Source: JAGVSR01 sp963750715 (GTDB lineage: Bacteria > Pseudomonadota > Alphaproteobacteria > Rhizobiales > Hyphomicrobiaceae). Taken from it: a stretch of DNA of 64,000 nucleotides. A model generated the notes under the pieces. That model ran no database searches. It was given only the letters and a program-made list of their open reading frames with translations, and had not been told where the DNA came from. This document shows positions 26,939 through 36,794 of this stretch, one piece after another. Location: contig CAVVRP010000013.1 in NCBI GenBank assembly GCA_963750715.1, positions 62,001 through 126,000 of the forward strand, in the 5' to 3' direction. Position 1 is the stretch's first letter, and each line of letters starts with the position of its first letter. The translations under genes were made by a program, and so were the position numbers.

Positions 26939-27103
26939 ATGGGTAAACGCATACACGAACAACCCAAAGAATGCGTACCACCCCCAGCTTACGAACCCAC
27001 CACAATCTGCGACCCCAACGAAAATCGCAAACTTAAAGAGATTCTAGTGGCGCAGATCATTGAAAACGCCACTCTGAAAGAGATGCTCGAAAAAAGCCGC
27101 TAA
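26939..27103 (+). CDS. Small chimeric ORF: leader-controlled N-terminus fused to an IS3 OrfA tail
   Basis: The ATG has AAGGAG 8 bases upstream. The first 27 residues (MGKRIHEQPKECVPPPAYEP, then TTICDPN) parallel the start of the gene behind copy B, which also reaches a CDPN motif. The last 27 residues (ENRKLKEILVAQIIENATLK and EMLEKSR) are nearly the same as the C-terminal leucine-zipper part of the IS3 OrfA at 47066-47341. An IS3 fragment therefore replaced the rest of a paralogous gene, leaving an open 54-codon frame with intact translation signals. Whether it is used is unknown; it may be a pseudogene. Confidence 0.5.
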   Translation: MGKRIHEQPKECVPPPAYEPTTICDPNENRKLKEILVAQIIENATLKEMLEKSR

Positions 27104-27135
27104 CGCCCGCCCAAGGAGGCTTGCTGTGGGCCGGC
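27006..27135 (+). mobile_element. IS3-family fragment (orfA 3' end)
   Basis: From GAAAATCGCAAACTTAAA onward the DNA follows the 3' end of the orfA at 47247-47341 and a few bases beyond (GGCTTGCTGTG). The fragment ends where copy B of the leader duplication begins. Confidence 0.75.
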
Positions 27136-27323
27136 GACGGATCGCGTTGCCGGCCGAGCCCTCGCTCTTTAGCGCCGCGAGCACAACCTGCTGCGGGCTC
27201 TCCGAAAGCTCTCCCGGCTGCCCGACGCAGGTTTGAAAATTTCGCGTCTCCGTGACGACCCCACTCACTGACGCGCGCAAGAGCATTCCGGCATGATTTG
27301 CGACCGAAATAGGTGAGACTCAT

Positions 27324-27353
27324 TTGGACACGGGGAAGAAATTGTGTTATAAT
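27324..27353 (+). promoter_or_regulatory. Sigma-70-type promoter, copy B
   Basis: TTGGAC at 27324-27329 and TATAAT at 27348-27353, spacer 18 bases, as in copy A. It presumably drives the locus that begins at 27656. Confidence 0.65.
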
Positions 27354-27359
27354 TTACCT

Positions 27360-27655
27360 TTAATCTATTCAAGTTTCAAAAAACGAAAGCGCCAATTCCT
27401 CTAACAAAGGGAGGTGCTGATCAGAAATTAGCGCAACGACTTCGCCGTAATTAGGGTGTGCGCGCGACTGGCGTTTGCGGCCGCCTAACTCCCCAAAAGC
27501 GGCACGACAAGCAGGCCCTTCTAATGGGCTTGCAATCCGAAGCATCGTTGAATGGTGACGAACTGCTGAATTAGAAGATCGGCGGGGTCATTTCATTTGC
27601 GGTGCTCCTTATGTGAACTCCGTGACGTTGTCACGGTCGAGTAAGGAGATTCGTT
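27360..27655 (+). ncRNA. Candidate structured 5' leader RNA, copy B
   Basis: Same layout as copy A. The first hairpin pairs 27511-27517 with 27527-27533 and keeps pairing through a G-U wobble where the sequence differs. The CCGTGAC-GTT-GTCACGG hairpin lies at 27620-27636 and ends 19 bases before the ATG, as in copy A. Confidence 0.4.
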
Positions 27656-28462
27656 ATGACTACGAAAACAGAGCAAGACTGCAAAATAGAAAAAGAGGAC
27701 TGCAGGCCACATCAACCGCCTCCGTGCGACCCCAATCCGTGTAACTCGCAATTCGAACACGAACTCCAATTGGGATTCCAACTTTAACGACAATGTCAAC
27801 TCAACTGTCATCGACGTGCAAGTGCATGTCGACATCGACCTGGGGCTCAACGGTCTCGACTTGAAGCCGGTCATCGACCAGGCGAGCGATGACACGTTTG
27901 CTCCGGGTGCCTATGGCGATGCCCTGACCAACAGCGGAGCGGTGAACTACGGCGATGGCCAGGCGTTCAGCTTCAATGAGGTCAACAACCTCGTCGATAA
28001 CGACTACCTCAACTCCGCCAACTTCACCGTGAATGACTTGGGCAATGGCGGGGGCGGAGGCGGCGGAGCGGGCGGCGTCTCAGTGACAGGTGCGCCCTCG
28101 GCAGCAGTGGCGGACGCATTGTTGGCAGCGGGGACGTTCAGGCACCGCAACTAATGCTAGCTCTTACGGTTACGGCGGAGCCGGAGGCAGCGGCGGCAAC
28201 GGCGGCAGCCTCTTCAGTTGGACGGCGAACGTCAATGGTTACAGCAGCGCCGCCTCGAATGGCCTAACGGGCGGCTTGACCGGTGGTCGGGCGGCGGCTC
28301 TGCCGGCGTATCTCAGGCCCGGCCGACAGCTATGCGAGCTTCACGGCCTTCAGCAACAACATCGTCATGGGCGCCAACATGCAGACGAACCATGCCGACG
28401 TTTCGGCGATCGGCTCTGACCATCGACGACACTGGCCTCATTGTAGCGTCAACGACGGTTAG
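27656..28462 (+). pseudogene. Asn- and Gly-rich protein of secretion locus 1, frameshifted
   Basis: From the ATG at 27656 (AAGGAG upstream) the protein reads MTTKTEQDCKIEKEDC, then PPPCDPNPCNS. The frame then shifts three times, each by +1: NTNSNWDSNFNDNVNSTV and VDIDLGLNGLDLKPVIDQ (to about 28130), a Gly-rich AGGSGGNGGSLFSWTANVNG (to about 28320), and DSYASFTAFSNNIVMGANMQ to a TAG at 28460. Joined, this gives about 265 residues of an Asn/Asp/Gly-rich protein with no cysteine pattern or signal peptide, which fits unfolded export by the adjacent ABC system. The type recurs beside type I exporters in Hyphomicrobiales, without a known function. Confidence 0.6.
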
Positions 28463-28464
28463 TA

Positions 28465-28498
28465 GGGGCCGCGCGATGCATTTGCACCGCGCGGCTCC
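28465..28498 (+). terminator. Intercistronic GC-rich hairpin
   Basis: An 11-bp stem with one G-U pair (28465-28475 with 28488-28498) around a 12-base loop sits right after the first gene. It is followed by only two T, so it may attenuate transcription or stabilise the upstream mRNA rather than end transcription. Confidence 0.5.
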
Positions 28499-28560
28499 TT
28501 CGCCAAAAAGTCTCCTGACACAGGACCCCTGCGTCGGTAGGGGACCGGGAGGATACGGCG

Positions 28561-30624
28561 ATGGCGCAGCTCGTGGTCGAAACGATCTGGCACTTTGCCG
28601 GGTACACTCACATAGCTGAGCTTCTCGCGACCGATCCCATCCATTACTGGGGCGGTTTCACCTACCGGATGGCGGGATATGTCCCTCCGGAATGCCACGC
28701 CTGATGGCGAGCCTAGCGTGCTTTTGCTGCCCCAGGGCAGCGCCCCCACCCCTCACCCGACCTTCGATGGGCCCGAGCCTTATGACCTCGTGGATCCAAT
28801 TCACCTGAGGGGCTACGCTGCCGACCATCTTGCCAATCATGCTGCATTTCTGAATTACCCGACGCACTTGGCGCACCTACTAGAGCCCACTGCGCCGGTC
28901 GAATACTCGGTCAGCGATTTTGATTTGCCCCCGATCAAGCTCACTTACACCGACGTCAAGGGCGTCAGCCTCGACGCCGAGATGTTCCAACAAAACCACA
29001 TGCTCGACACCGACGTGCTCTTAAACGACGCGGCCGTGCCTGGACTTGGAGGCGGGCTCTACGGAGGCGTGGCCACCACCATCACGGAGATGGTGAAGGC
29101 TGTCGACAAGCTCATCGAGTTCGAGCCCCGAAGCGAGCTTCGACGATCCCGGCACTCTGGTCGTCCGCCACGTTTCCGGGACGGGCACGCAACTTGCCAA
29201 CGAGCGGCCACTTCGTCAACGGCGACCTCGTCGACAATGGCGTCAATCCGCCGACCGTCGACCAAGTCATCAGCGAGCAGGTCAACAAGATCTCTGATGC
29301 CTTCGCAAATTTCGATAAGCCAGTGCTCGATCCGGCCGCCGACAGGATCCTTCCCGATCCGGGCTCCAACACTGTGCACGCAGATTTCACCGGCAGCTGC
29401 TCCGACACACGGCTACACGCAGACCGATATTGCGGGTGACAACAAGGCGCTGAACGTCGCCGTCATGTCGAATGAGACGAACGCGGCAAGCTCGATCATT
29501 ATCAAGGGCGATCTGCACGAGATCGGACAAGATCGTGCAGATCAACCTCCTGCACGACAACGACAAGGTCTCCGTGTGGGGCACTGCCGGCGCCGACACG
29601 CAGCACATTTCAACGGGCCACGACACCGTAACGAACAGCGCCACCTTCGCTAATGATCCCGGTAAGATCTACGGGAATATCGCGTACGGCTATCCAGGAG
29701 CCGTCAATTGGCACGTCGACTACGTCAACGGCGACTACTGCAGCGTCGACGCGCTCCACCAGACGAACGTACTCATCGACGGAGATCTCGCGCAGCAGTC
29801 GAGCGCCAGCATGCATTTCACGGCGACGCTTGGCGCGAACGGTCAGCTGAACTTCGTCAACGTCACCGACGCGATGAGCCATTTCGAACTCGTCATCGTC
29901 GCCGGCAACGACTACAAGATCGATTGCGTCGTGCAGTTGAACGTCGTCCTCAACGACGACATCGTGCAGCAGATCCTCGGCGGCAACGGCTCTCAATCCG
30001 TCAATGCCGGGGGCAACATCCTCCTCAACGACGCCGCAATCGCCAATATCGGCGGCGAGTCCTTCAAGACCCTCGGTGGGGAAGCCCAAACCCTCGCGGA
30101 CGCCATCGCCCACAAGGACACCTCGATCGACTTCAGCCACTCGCTCGGCCTGCCCGGCAATGGCACCGACAATTTCAACGTTCTCTATGTTAGCGGTGAC
30201 TACTACGACGAGCACTTGCTCACGCAGACCAATGTCATCATCGACCCGAACAAGGTCGTCCAGTGCGCGCCGCTCGGCGCCGTTGGCCTTCCGGGTGCCG
30301 ACACCTCGGGCGGACTCGCCCAAACGGCCACCACGGGGGGTAACGAGGCAACGAACCTTGCTCTGCTCGTCAACTTCAACAGCACCTCCGACTACCAGTT
30401 CCTCGGCGGCACCCACTACGAGGACACGCTCCTCGTGCAAGCCAACATCGTTGACGGACACAGACAACGTCTTCACGGCGAGCGATTTGCATCCCGATGC
30501 TGTTGCGGCAATTGCCGCGATGTGCGGTTCGGAGGCGGATACCTCGAGCATCACTCACCCCGTGACCGCAATCGTCGCGGATCCCGCGGCAACGCATGAT
30601 ATGTTGGGAGGCCTCATGCATTGA
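28561..30624 (+). pseudogene. Large repetitive protein of secretion locus 1, multiply frameshifted
   Basis: The ATG at 28561 has GGAGGAT upstream. The reading frame changes at least five times, near 28690, 29125-29195, 29400, 29525 and 30455, yet joined frames give a continuous protein of about 680 residues ending ATHDMLGGLMH. Internal repeats recur: DTDVLLNDAAVPGLGGGLYG; then VDALHQTNVLIDGDLAQQ, IDCVVQLNVVLNDDIVQQ, DEHLLTQTNVIIDPNKVVQ and YEDTLLVQANIV. The shared pattern is (tyrosine or acidic)-x-L-x-Q-x-N-(V/I)-x-(I/L)-(D/N), spaced by 60-90 residues. No cysteine-rich or signal region is seen. It is probably an exported or surface protein of the adjacent type I system. I know no assigned function. 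Confidence 0.6.
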
Positions 30625-30730
30625 GCGAGCGCGCACGGGGAACATTGGCAGATAGGTCGCGGTGACCGGCTGCTCGAAAGGCAATGGAGTAAGGGGGAGT
30701 ATGATGTGTATTGACTAAGAAGGCATTGTC

Positions 30731-33437
30731 ATGTCCGACGTGAGCCTGGCCCCGCCCCGCCCCCTGCTTTGGGGGACCAGCAGCCATCATATCCTGACAG
30801 ATGGCGTCTTTTCGCAGGCGCTCAACATTTTAATCGTCATCCTGCCGCTCTACCTCTTCCTGAACTCCGACCGCTTCCTGACTAACCGAGCCGCAGAAAC
30901 GCTGATCTTGCTGAGCTGCCTTGTGATCGGCGGTTTGCTTTTGGAACTGCTCCTCAACCTGGTTGCCAAAGCCTTCGCGTCAGCGGGAGGGCTCCCCGAC
31001 AGCGGCGCCAAGAGAAAAAAGCCCCAATTCGCAGCTGCCGGCGCCGTTTTTCTCCTGAATTCTCTGAAGAAGGCCATGCAGTTATTCCGCCGGCATTTCT
31101 TGATGGTTGGTATTTTCTCGCAGGCACTCAACATCCTCATTTTCGTCATGCCGGCCTATCTCGTCCTGATCTCCGACCGGATGATGACGAGCGGAAGCGC
31201 AGAAACTCTGCTCATCACGTTGAGCTGCCTTTGGATCGGCGCAATCGGGCTGCAGGGGCTTCTCGACATGGGGGCTACCGTCTTTACCCCAGCCTGGCCG
31301 ACCGCTTCCGACTTGGTGTGGCGGCCACGTAACGTGCCTTTGTGGTTTCGTGGATCTGTCGACGCCTCAGATAAAAGACCTCAACCCAGTGAGGCCAACA
31401 TCGCCCCCGTTGCTGCGGGTAACGGGTTTAGGTCGCGCGACGCCGAGCCCGCCAACCGCAGCACTGTCGAGATCGACTGCGCACTGAGTGATCCACCGGC
31501 GTCATCAGCCGGACCTCCACCGCTACCCCCCAACTCCGCCACATTCGATCCTCAGTCCAGCAAACCGGTGCCCGACCAATCCGCTCGCTCCGAAGTGCCG
31601 GAGATGGTTACAAGACCTGACGAGAGAACATCCAATCCGCAGCGTAGGGTGCCAGCCGACGAACGTAAGGCGGCACCTGACCCGAGGCCAGCATCCGTAG
31701 GGTCGCTGCGCATGCAGCAGCGCACGCGCGACATTGATTTCCGGGAGGCCCTGAACAAGGCCATCCAATCATTCCAGCGGCATTTGTTAACGATCGGTGT
31801 CTTCTCCCTGGCGATCAACATTATGATCCTTGTCATGCCGATCTACCTCTTCCAAATCTCCGACCGCGTGCTGACGAGCCGAAGCATTGAAACACTGATC
31901 ATGCTGACTTCCGTTGTGATCGGTGTGATCCTCGTGCATGTGCTTCTCGACATGGTACGCCGCTTCATGCTGATGCGCGTCGCGGTTCAGGTCGAGACAG
32001 CGCTCGGCGCTCCTATCCTGAGCGCGGCGACCAAGGCCGCCCAATTCGGTTCGGCCCGCGAATTCCAGGCCTTGACCGATATGGCTCAGTTGCGCAGCTT
32101 TTTGACAGGGCCCGTGCTTCTGAACATGTTTGATGCGCCCGTTGCACCCATCTACTTCCTCGCTGTCTACCTCATCCATCCGCAGCTCGGGGTCATCGTG
32201 ACGGTCGCCGCGCTCGGCCTCGTCACTTTCGCACTCATCAATCAGCGCATCACCGCAATCCCCTTCGCACGGGCAAGCGCCTATTCACTTGCGCGCCAAC
32301 CAGCAGGCCGAGGCCATGGCCCGCAACGCCCAGACGGTGAACGCCATGGGCATGATCCCAGAAGGAGTCATATTGTGGGGCCGCGAGATGGCGGAAGCGC
32401 TGAGGGCCCAGGTCCAGGCCCAGGACCTGAACGCCATGATGGCAGGCCTGACGAAGTTCTTCCGGCTGTGCACGCAGGTAACGATGCTGGGTTGGGGCGC
32501 GCACCTCGCTCTCGAAACCGAGCTGACGGCCGGCATGATGATCGCGGCCTCGATCATCGCCAGCCGCGCGCTTGCCCCCGTCGAGGGACTGATCGAGGGC
32601 TGGCGCAGCTTCGTCAACGCCCGCAGCGCCTACGGCCGCATCAAGGCGCTCTTGCACAGCACACCACTTAATCAAGAGCGGCTCGTGCTGCCGCGCCCTC
32701 AAGGGCGGCTTATAGTCGAGCGCGTGCTGTTCGTACCGCCGCCGACCAAGAAGGTGATTCTCAACGGCGTCAACTTCTCGCTCGAGCCCGGAGAATCACT
32801 CGCGATCGTCGGTCCATCCGGCACCGGAAAATCGACGATCGCCCGCATGCTTGTCGGCGCAATTACGCCAACCTCGGGCAACGTGCGGCTCGATCTCATG
32901 GACATCCGCAACTGGGACCCGCGCCAGTTCGGTGAAACGGTCGGCTACCTATCCCAGGAGGTCCAACTTTTTCCCGGCACGATCAAAGCCAATATCGCCC
33001 GCATGCGCGAGGACGTCTCGGACGAAACAATTTTTGACGCGGCCGAACTCGCAGGCGTCCACGACATGGTTTCACAATTGCCGCACGGCTACGAGACGGC
33101 GGTCGGCATGGACGGCAGCCCGCTTTCAGGCGGGCAGAGACAGCGAGTGGCGCTGGCGCGCGCCTTCTTCGGCGTACCCCGCCTCGTGGTCCTCGACGAA
33201 CCTAATTCCAACCTCGACACGGCAGGCGAAACGGCGCTCGCCGCGGCGCTGATGCGCGCGAAGGGTCGGCATATCACGGTCGTCGCCATCACTCAGCGCC
33301 CCGCCCTGCTGAGGAGTGTCGACAAGATCATGTTGCTCACCGAGGGGCGCGTTCAGGCGCTCGGTGCACGCGATGAGATCATGCCCAAGCTCATGGCTCC
33401 GCCGCCGGGAACGGAGGCAATAGGGGGCGCAGCTTGA
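30731..33437 (+). pseudogene. Type I secretion ABC permease/ATPase with triplicated N-terminal hairpin, frameshifted
   Basis: The exporter belongs to the PrtD/HasD-like family without a peptidase domain. The first frame (from ATG 30731, AGAAGG upstream) shows the canonical permease start at residues 349-410 (FQRHLLTIGVFSLAINIM, SDRVLTSRSIETLIML). Two further copies of this transmembrane hairpin occur at 19-79 and 120-181, and a Pro-rich linker fills 183-335. A +1 shift near 32285 moves the rest (NQQAEAMARNAQTVNAMG) into the second frame, which carries the ATPase: Walker A VGPSGTGKSTIARML, LSGGQRQRVALARAF, Walker B LVVLDEPNSNLD, and a switch histidine region replaced by ITQRP. Joined, about 900 residues. 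The frameshift should block a full protein if real. Confidence 0.8.
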
Positions 33438-33491
33438 GATTGATTTGAGCGAGTATTTAGATTTCGGCAGGGGAGGAAGGAGGAAGTCGGG

Positions 33492-35130
33492 ATGTCGAAT
33501 GTCGCAGTTCCGCATCTGCCGGAATGGTACTTGAATGTTCCACGCGGCACGCGTTCGCTGGTGCTTTGCGGCTATGCCATCCTCCTGGTCGGTGTGCTCG
33601 GCTTCATAGCATGGGGCGGTCTTGCTCCTTTGGATGGCGCCGTTGTCTCACCGGGCATTTTCGTCGCGACGACTCAAAACAAGGTCGTCCAGCACCTCGA
33701 AGGCGGGATCATCAAGGAAATTCTGGTCCACGAAGGCGAGACGGTTCGCGCTGGGCAGGTGCTCATGCGACTTGACGGAACGTCCCCGCGCGCGGATCTG
33801 GCGCGATTGCTTCTGCGTCGCGCGCAACTCACGGCCATCGTCACGCGCCTCAATGCCGAGGCCGCGCAGGACAAAGCCCTCGTCTTTCCCAATCAGGTCG
33901 CAGAGAACCGCGAGGTGCCAGAATGTCCAGCAGATTTTGGATAGCCAGAAAGCCGTCTTCGACACCCACCTCAACAAGCTTGAGCGCGATATCAGCATTC
34001 AGGAGAAAGGCATCGCCTCGTTCCAAGAACATGTAACAGGCGACACCGAACGCTTGCAATCGATCAACGAGCAGATCGCGCTGATCAAGGAGGAACTTGT
34101 TGGCAAGACCGATCTGATGAGGCAGGGCCTCATGCGCAAGCCCGAGTACCTCGCAGTAAAGCGCGCGGAGGCCAATCTCAGAGGCGAAGCGGCTCGGATC
34201 AAATCCGAGATCGCTGACAGCCAGCAGAAAATCCTGGCCTCGGAGGACCAGATCAGCCGGTTGAAGACGATGGCAGTGCAGCAGGCAGTCGAAGACCTGC
34301 AGACGAACGCCAACGAGCTCAAGGACGTCGGTGAGCGCATCACGGCGGCGCGTAGGGTCGTCGTCGGCCTTGACATCATCGCGCCTGTTGCCGGCGTTGT
34401 GGTCAAACTCAACTACTTTACGGTGGGCGGCGTCATCAGGCCCGGTAACGACATTCTGGCGCTCTTGCCCCTCGGAGACGAGCTCATCATCGAGGTCAAT
34501 GTGCGCCCGCAGGACATCGATCATGTCAAGATCGGACAGGAGGCGCTTGTCCGTCTACCCGCGCTCAACCAGCGCTTAACCCCCATGCTTCCAGGCAATG
34601 TAACCTACGTCTCGGCCGACGCGATCCCTAACGAGAAGAAGCAGAATGCCGACAATATTTACGTCGCCCGCGTCCGGCTCGATACGACCGTGGCACGCCA
34701 AGTTCGAAATTTCACTCCAACGCCAGGGATGCCAGCCGAGGTCTTCATCAAGACCGGCCAGCGCACGTTCTTCGAATACCTCGTCAAGCCGGTTCGCGAC
34801 ACCATGAGCCGCGCCTTCCGCGAAGTCATAGACGGGTCCAAGCGACGGGTCCAAGCCAAATTAGTGCGGGTGGATCTGGGCCCGCGCCGGCTCGATGTCG
34901 TTGCGGAGATGCGGTGGCGGTGGAGCCAAGTCGACAAGCAAGTGATCGCGTCTGTACCCTGCACGAACGTCTCGGCGGTCGAGCGGCGGTATGGCATTAG
35001 CCCGAGCCTGCTGTTCCGCTGGATGAAGGACCAGCAATCATGCGGTGCTGAGACCGCTCGCCGGGGTGCGTCAGTTGACGGTCCACACCCATTGCGGCTG
35101 TTCGACGTATTGCAGCAATTGGTCTGCTAA
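33492..35130 (+). pseudogene. HlyD-family type I secretion adaptor, frameshifted and fused to an IS66 relic
   Basis: The start has GGAGGAAGGAGG upstream. Residues 1-45 hold a cytoplasmic tail and one membrane helix; QHLEGGIIKEILVHEGE is the lipoyl-like half motif. A +1 shift near 33925 moves the coiled coil (FDTHLNKLERDISIQEKGIA) into the next frame, which continues through the second half motif IIAPVAGVVVKLNYFTVGG and the typical C-terminal TGQRTFFEYLVKPVRDTM. Instead of stopping there, the frame runs into IS66-type Orf1 (34906-35043). The adaptor should bridge the ABC exporter and an outer-membrane TolC-like channel, which is not in the window. Confidence 0.8.
34906..35043 (+). mobile_element. 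IS66-family orf1 fragment fused in frame to the HlyD gene
   Basis: The residues MRWRWSQVDKQVIASVPC and RRYGISPSLLFRWMKDQQS are the helix-turn-helix start of IS66-type TnpA (R.WS...K..IV.E......V...ARRHGIS.SLLFRWR). The remainder of the element is missing. It supplies the last part of the HlyD frame. Confidence 0.7.
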
Positions 35131-35416
35131 GAAGGCTGGATCGGTCAGCAGTGGCGATCAGTATACCGCTCCTTGCGGGTTTTCTGACCTGCCGCTCAAC
35201 CTCGGGATCGCGGCAATCGTCTCGCAGACATTCGAAGACGGAATGGGTCGTTTGCCCAGCCTATTGCGGCGCCGTACCGCAGTGCTGATCACGGCATCAT
35301 GAACATCCGTTCAGCCGTAAAAACGTCAAACAAACCGTGATGCTCGATGGACGGCGCAAGAAACAACCCGCGCCGGCAAGGGCGGACCATCCGCCCGGAA
35401 AGTGTCACGGGAACAC

Positions 35417-35767
35417 ATGTATAAGACGCCTGCCAGAGCCGACGACAGCCCGCCCCACCCGGGTGAGATTCTGCGCGAGGATATTCTCCCCTGCCTGCCG
35501 TTCGCGGCAAGCGAATTGGCGCGCCGCCTTGCCGTCTCGCGTTATGATCTGGAAGCCCTGCTCGAAGAGCGCCATCCCGTCAGCGTCGACCTCGCCCAGC
35601 GCCTGGGCGTCGCGCTAGGTCAGGGTGCGCATTACTGGATCGGCCTGCAGGCTCAATACGACCTTTGGCTGGCATTGCAGAACCGGCCCGATGGAGTAGC
35701 TCCCATCGTGTGGCAGAAAACGCCGTCGAAGCGCTCCGCAAGACCATTGCGCCGCGCCGCTTCCTGA
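35417..35767 (+). CDS. HigA-family XRE antitoxin-like regulator
   Basis: The 116-residue protein contains PPHPGEILREDILPCL, the signature start of the HigA addiction-module antidote family, and a helix-turn-helix: SELARRLAVSRYDLEALLEE and VSVDLAQRLGVAL, ending YWIGLQAQYDLWLA. The ATG at 35417 is taken over a GTG five codons earlier. HigA proteins bind their own promoter and neutralise the HigB mRNA interferase, but no HigB-like frame lies upstream, so this copy is an orphan. The C-terminal 20 residues are basic and unlike the family, so the 3' end may be altered. Confidence 0.85.
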   Translation: MYKTPARADDSPPHPGEILREDILPCLPFAASELARRLAVSRYDLEALLEERHPVSVDLAQRLGVALGQGAHYWIGLQAQYDLWLALQNRPDGVAPIVWQKTPSKRSARPLRRAAS

Positions 35768-35891
35768 ATATCGCTGCTTGGGAACTTTCGGCCGTCGCAG
35801 CAACTTGCCGGTTAGCGATAATCGTGCAGGTGCAGCGGCGTTTCTGCTGCATAATGAACCCGCGGCGGCCCGAGAAGACCGATCCGGTGAG

Positions 35892-36794
35892 ATGACCGCC
35901 ATGACCAATGTGCTGCGATGTATTGGCGATCGCCGTGTGGGACTTGGCGCTAGGCCGTTGCACCCAGCCTTACAAGCTGGGACCTCGCTGTCTCCAGCCA
36001 CCCTCATTACGGGAGCATCGCGTGGCATCGGGCTGGCCCTGGCGGATCGATTTGCGCGGGCAGGTCATCGCCTCGTCCTTGTGGCCCGGGATGAGGCGCG
36101 GCTTGCCGAAAGGACCGCGAGCCTGCCGGCGGTTCCGGCCGGACCGCACGTGTCCATGGCAATTGATGTCACAAGAGAAGACGCCATTGCCCTCATCGAT
36201 CAGCGCCTCGCTGCCAAGTTCCTGTATCTCGACATCCTCGTCAACAACGCCGGAGTCGGCCTGTCGGGGAGCTTTGCCGACCTAGACCCGGTCAAGATCG
36301 ACGAACTGGTGCAGCTGAACATCGCGGCGGTTACACGGCTGACGCGGTACGCATTGCCCGACATGCTAGCGCGCGGCCGGGGCGGCATTCTCAACATAGC
36401 CTCGCTCGGCGCCATGGTGCCGGGCCCGGGCCAGGCTGCCTACTATGCCAGCAAGGCTTACGTGGTCTCGCTGACCGAGGCGATCGCGGCGGAGAACGCG
36501 GGCCGGGGCGTGCGGATTGCAGTTGTCGCGCCGGGGCCGGTGGAAACCGGGTTTCATGCTGCGATGGGTGCGGAACATGCGCTCTACCGCACCGCGTTGA
36601 GGGCCGTCTCGCCGGAAAGCGTGGCAGCGTCCGCATATCGCGGGTTCGTGATTGGCCGTTGCGTCATCGTTCCGGGAATGTTGCCAACCTTGGGCCAGAT
36701 CGCGCTGCGTTTGCTCCCGCACGCGATCACGGTGCCCATCGTTCGGGCACTTCTCTCAATGCCGGAATCTACAAAGACGCCGGATGATCGATAG
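35892..36794 (+). CDS. Short-chain dehydrogenase/reductase
   Basis: A 300-residue classical SDR. TLITGASRGIGLALADRFA is the nucleotide-binding TGxxxGxG, LVARDEARL follows the second strand (the arginine suggests NADPH preference), ILVNNAGVG is the NAG motif, ILNIASLGAM gives the catalytic serine, and YYASKAYV the Tyr/Lys pair. PGPVETGFH closes the active site. The C-terminal region (LPTLGQIALRLLPHAITVP) may touch the membrane, as in DltE/SadH-like reductases. The substrate is unknown. ATG at 35892 has GGTGAG just upstream. The first 30 residues before the Rossmann fold are longer than usual, so a later start is possible. Confidence 0.88.
   Translation: MTAMTNVLRCIGDRRVGLGARPLHPALQAGTSLSPATLITGASRGIGLALADRFARAGHRLVLVARDEARLAERTASLPAVPAGPHVSMAIDVTREDAIALIDQRLAAKFLYLDILVNNAGVGLSGSFADLDPVKIDELVQLNIAAVTRLTRYALPDMLARGRGGILNIASLGAMVPGPGQAAYYASKAYVVSLTEAIAAENAGRGVRIAVVAPGPVETGFHAAMGAEHALYRTALRAVSPESVAASAYRGFVIGRCVIVPGMLPTLGQIALRLLPHAITVPIVRALLSMPESTKTPDDR

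Larger units (their letters stand above)
26430..26941. repeat. Promoter/leader duplication, copy A
   Basis: About 510 bases, nearly 90 percent identical by eye to 27136-27658. It holds the start of the zinc-ribbon relic (minus strand), a promoter, a long leader and the ATG of a short plus-strand gene. Indels between the copies are small. The two copies diverge right after the ATG. Confidence 0.85.
27136..27658. repeat. Promoter/leader duplication, copy B
   Basis: Partner of 26430-26941. It contains a shorter zinc-ribbon transposase relic (minus strand, about 27136-27290, frame broken), the promoter, the leader and the start codon of the first gene of secretion locus 1. Confidence 0.85.

Noticed and set aside
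27816..28154. A complete 112-residue gene starting at 27816
   Set aside because: The residues are the middle of a longer protein whose leader-driven start is at 27656 and which continues in other frames; the apparent start has no Shine-Dalgarno.
32270..32300. Programmed ribosomal frameshifting in the ABC exporter
   Set aside because: No slippery heptamer or strong downstream structure is visible, and neighbouring genes also carry unrelated shifts of both signs.
35131..35416. A HigB toxin partner upstream of the HigA-like gene
   Set aside because: No frame before the antitoxin shows HigB/RelE-type residues; the DNA there follows an IS66 fragment.
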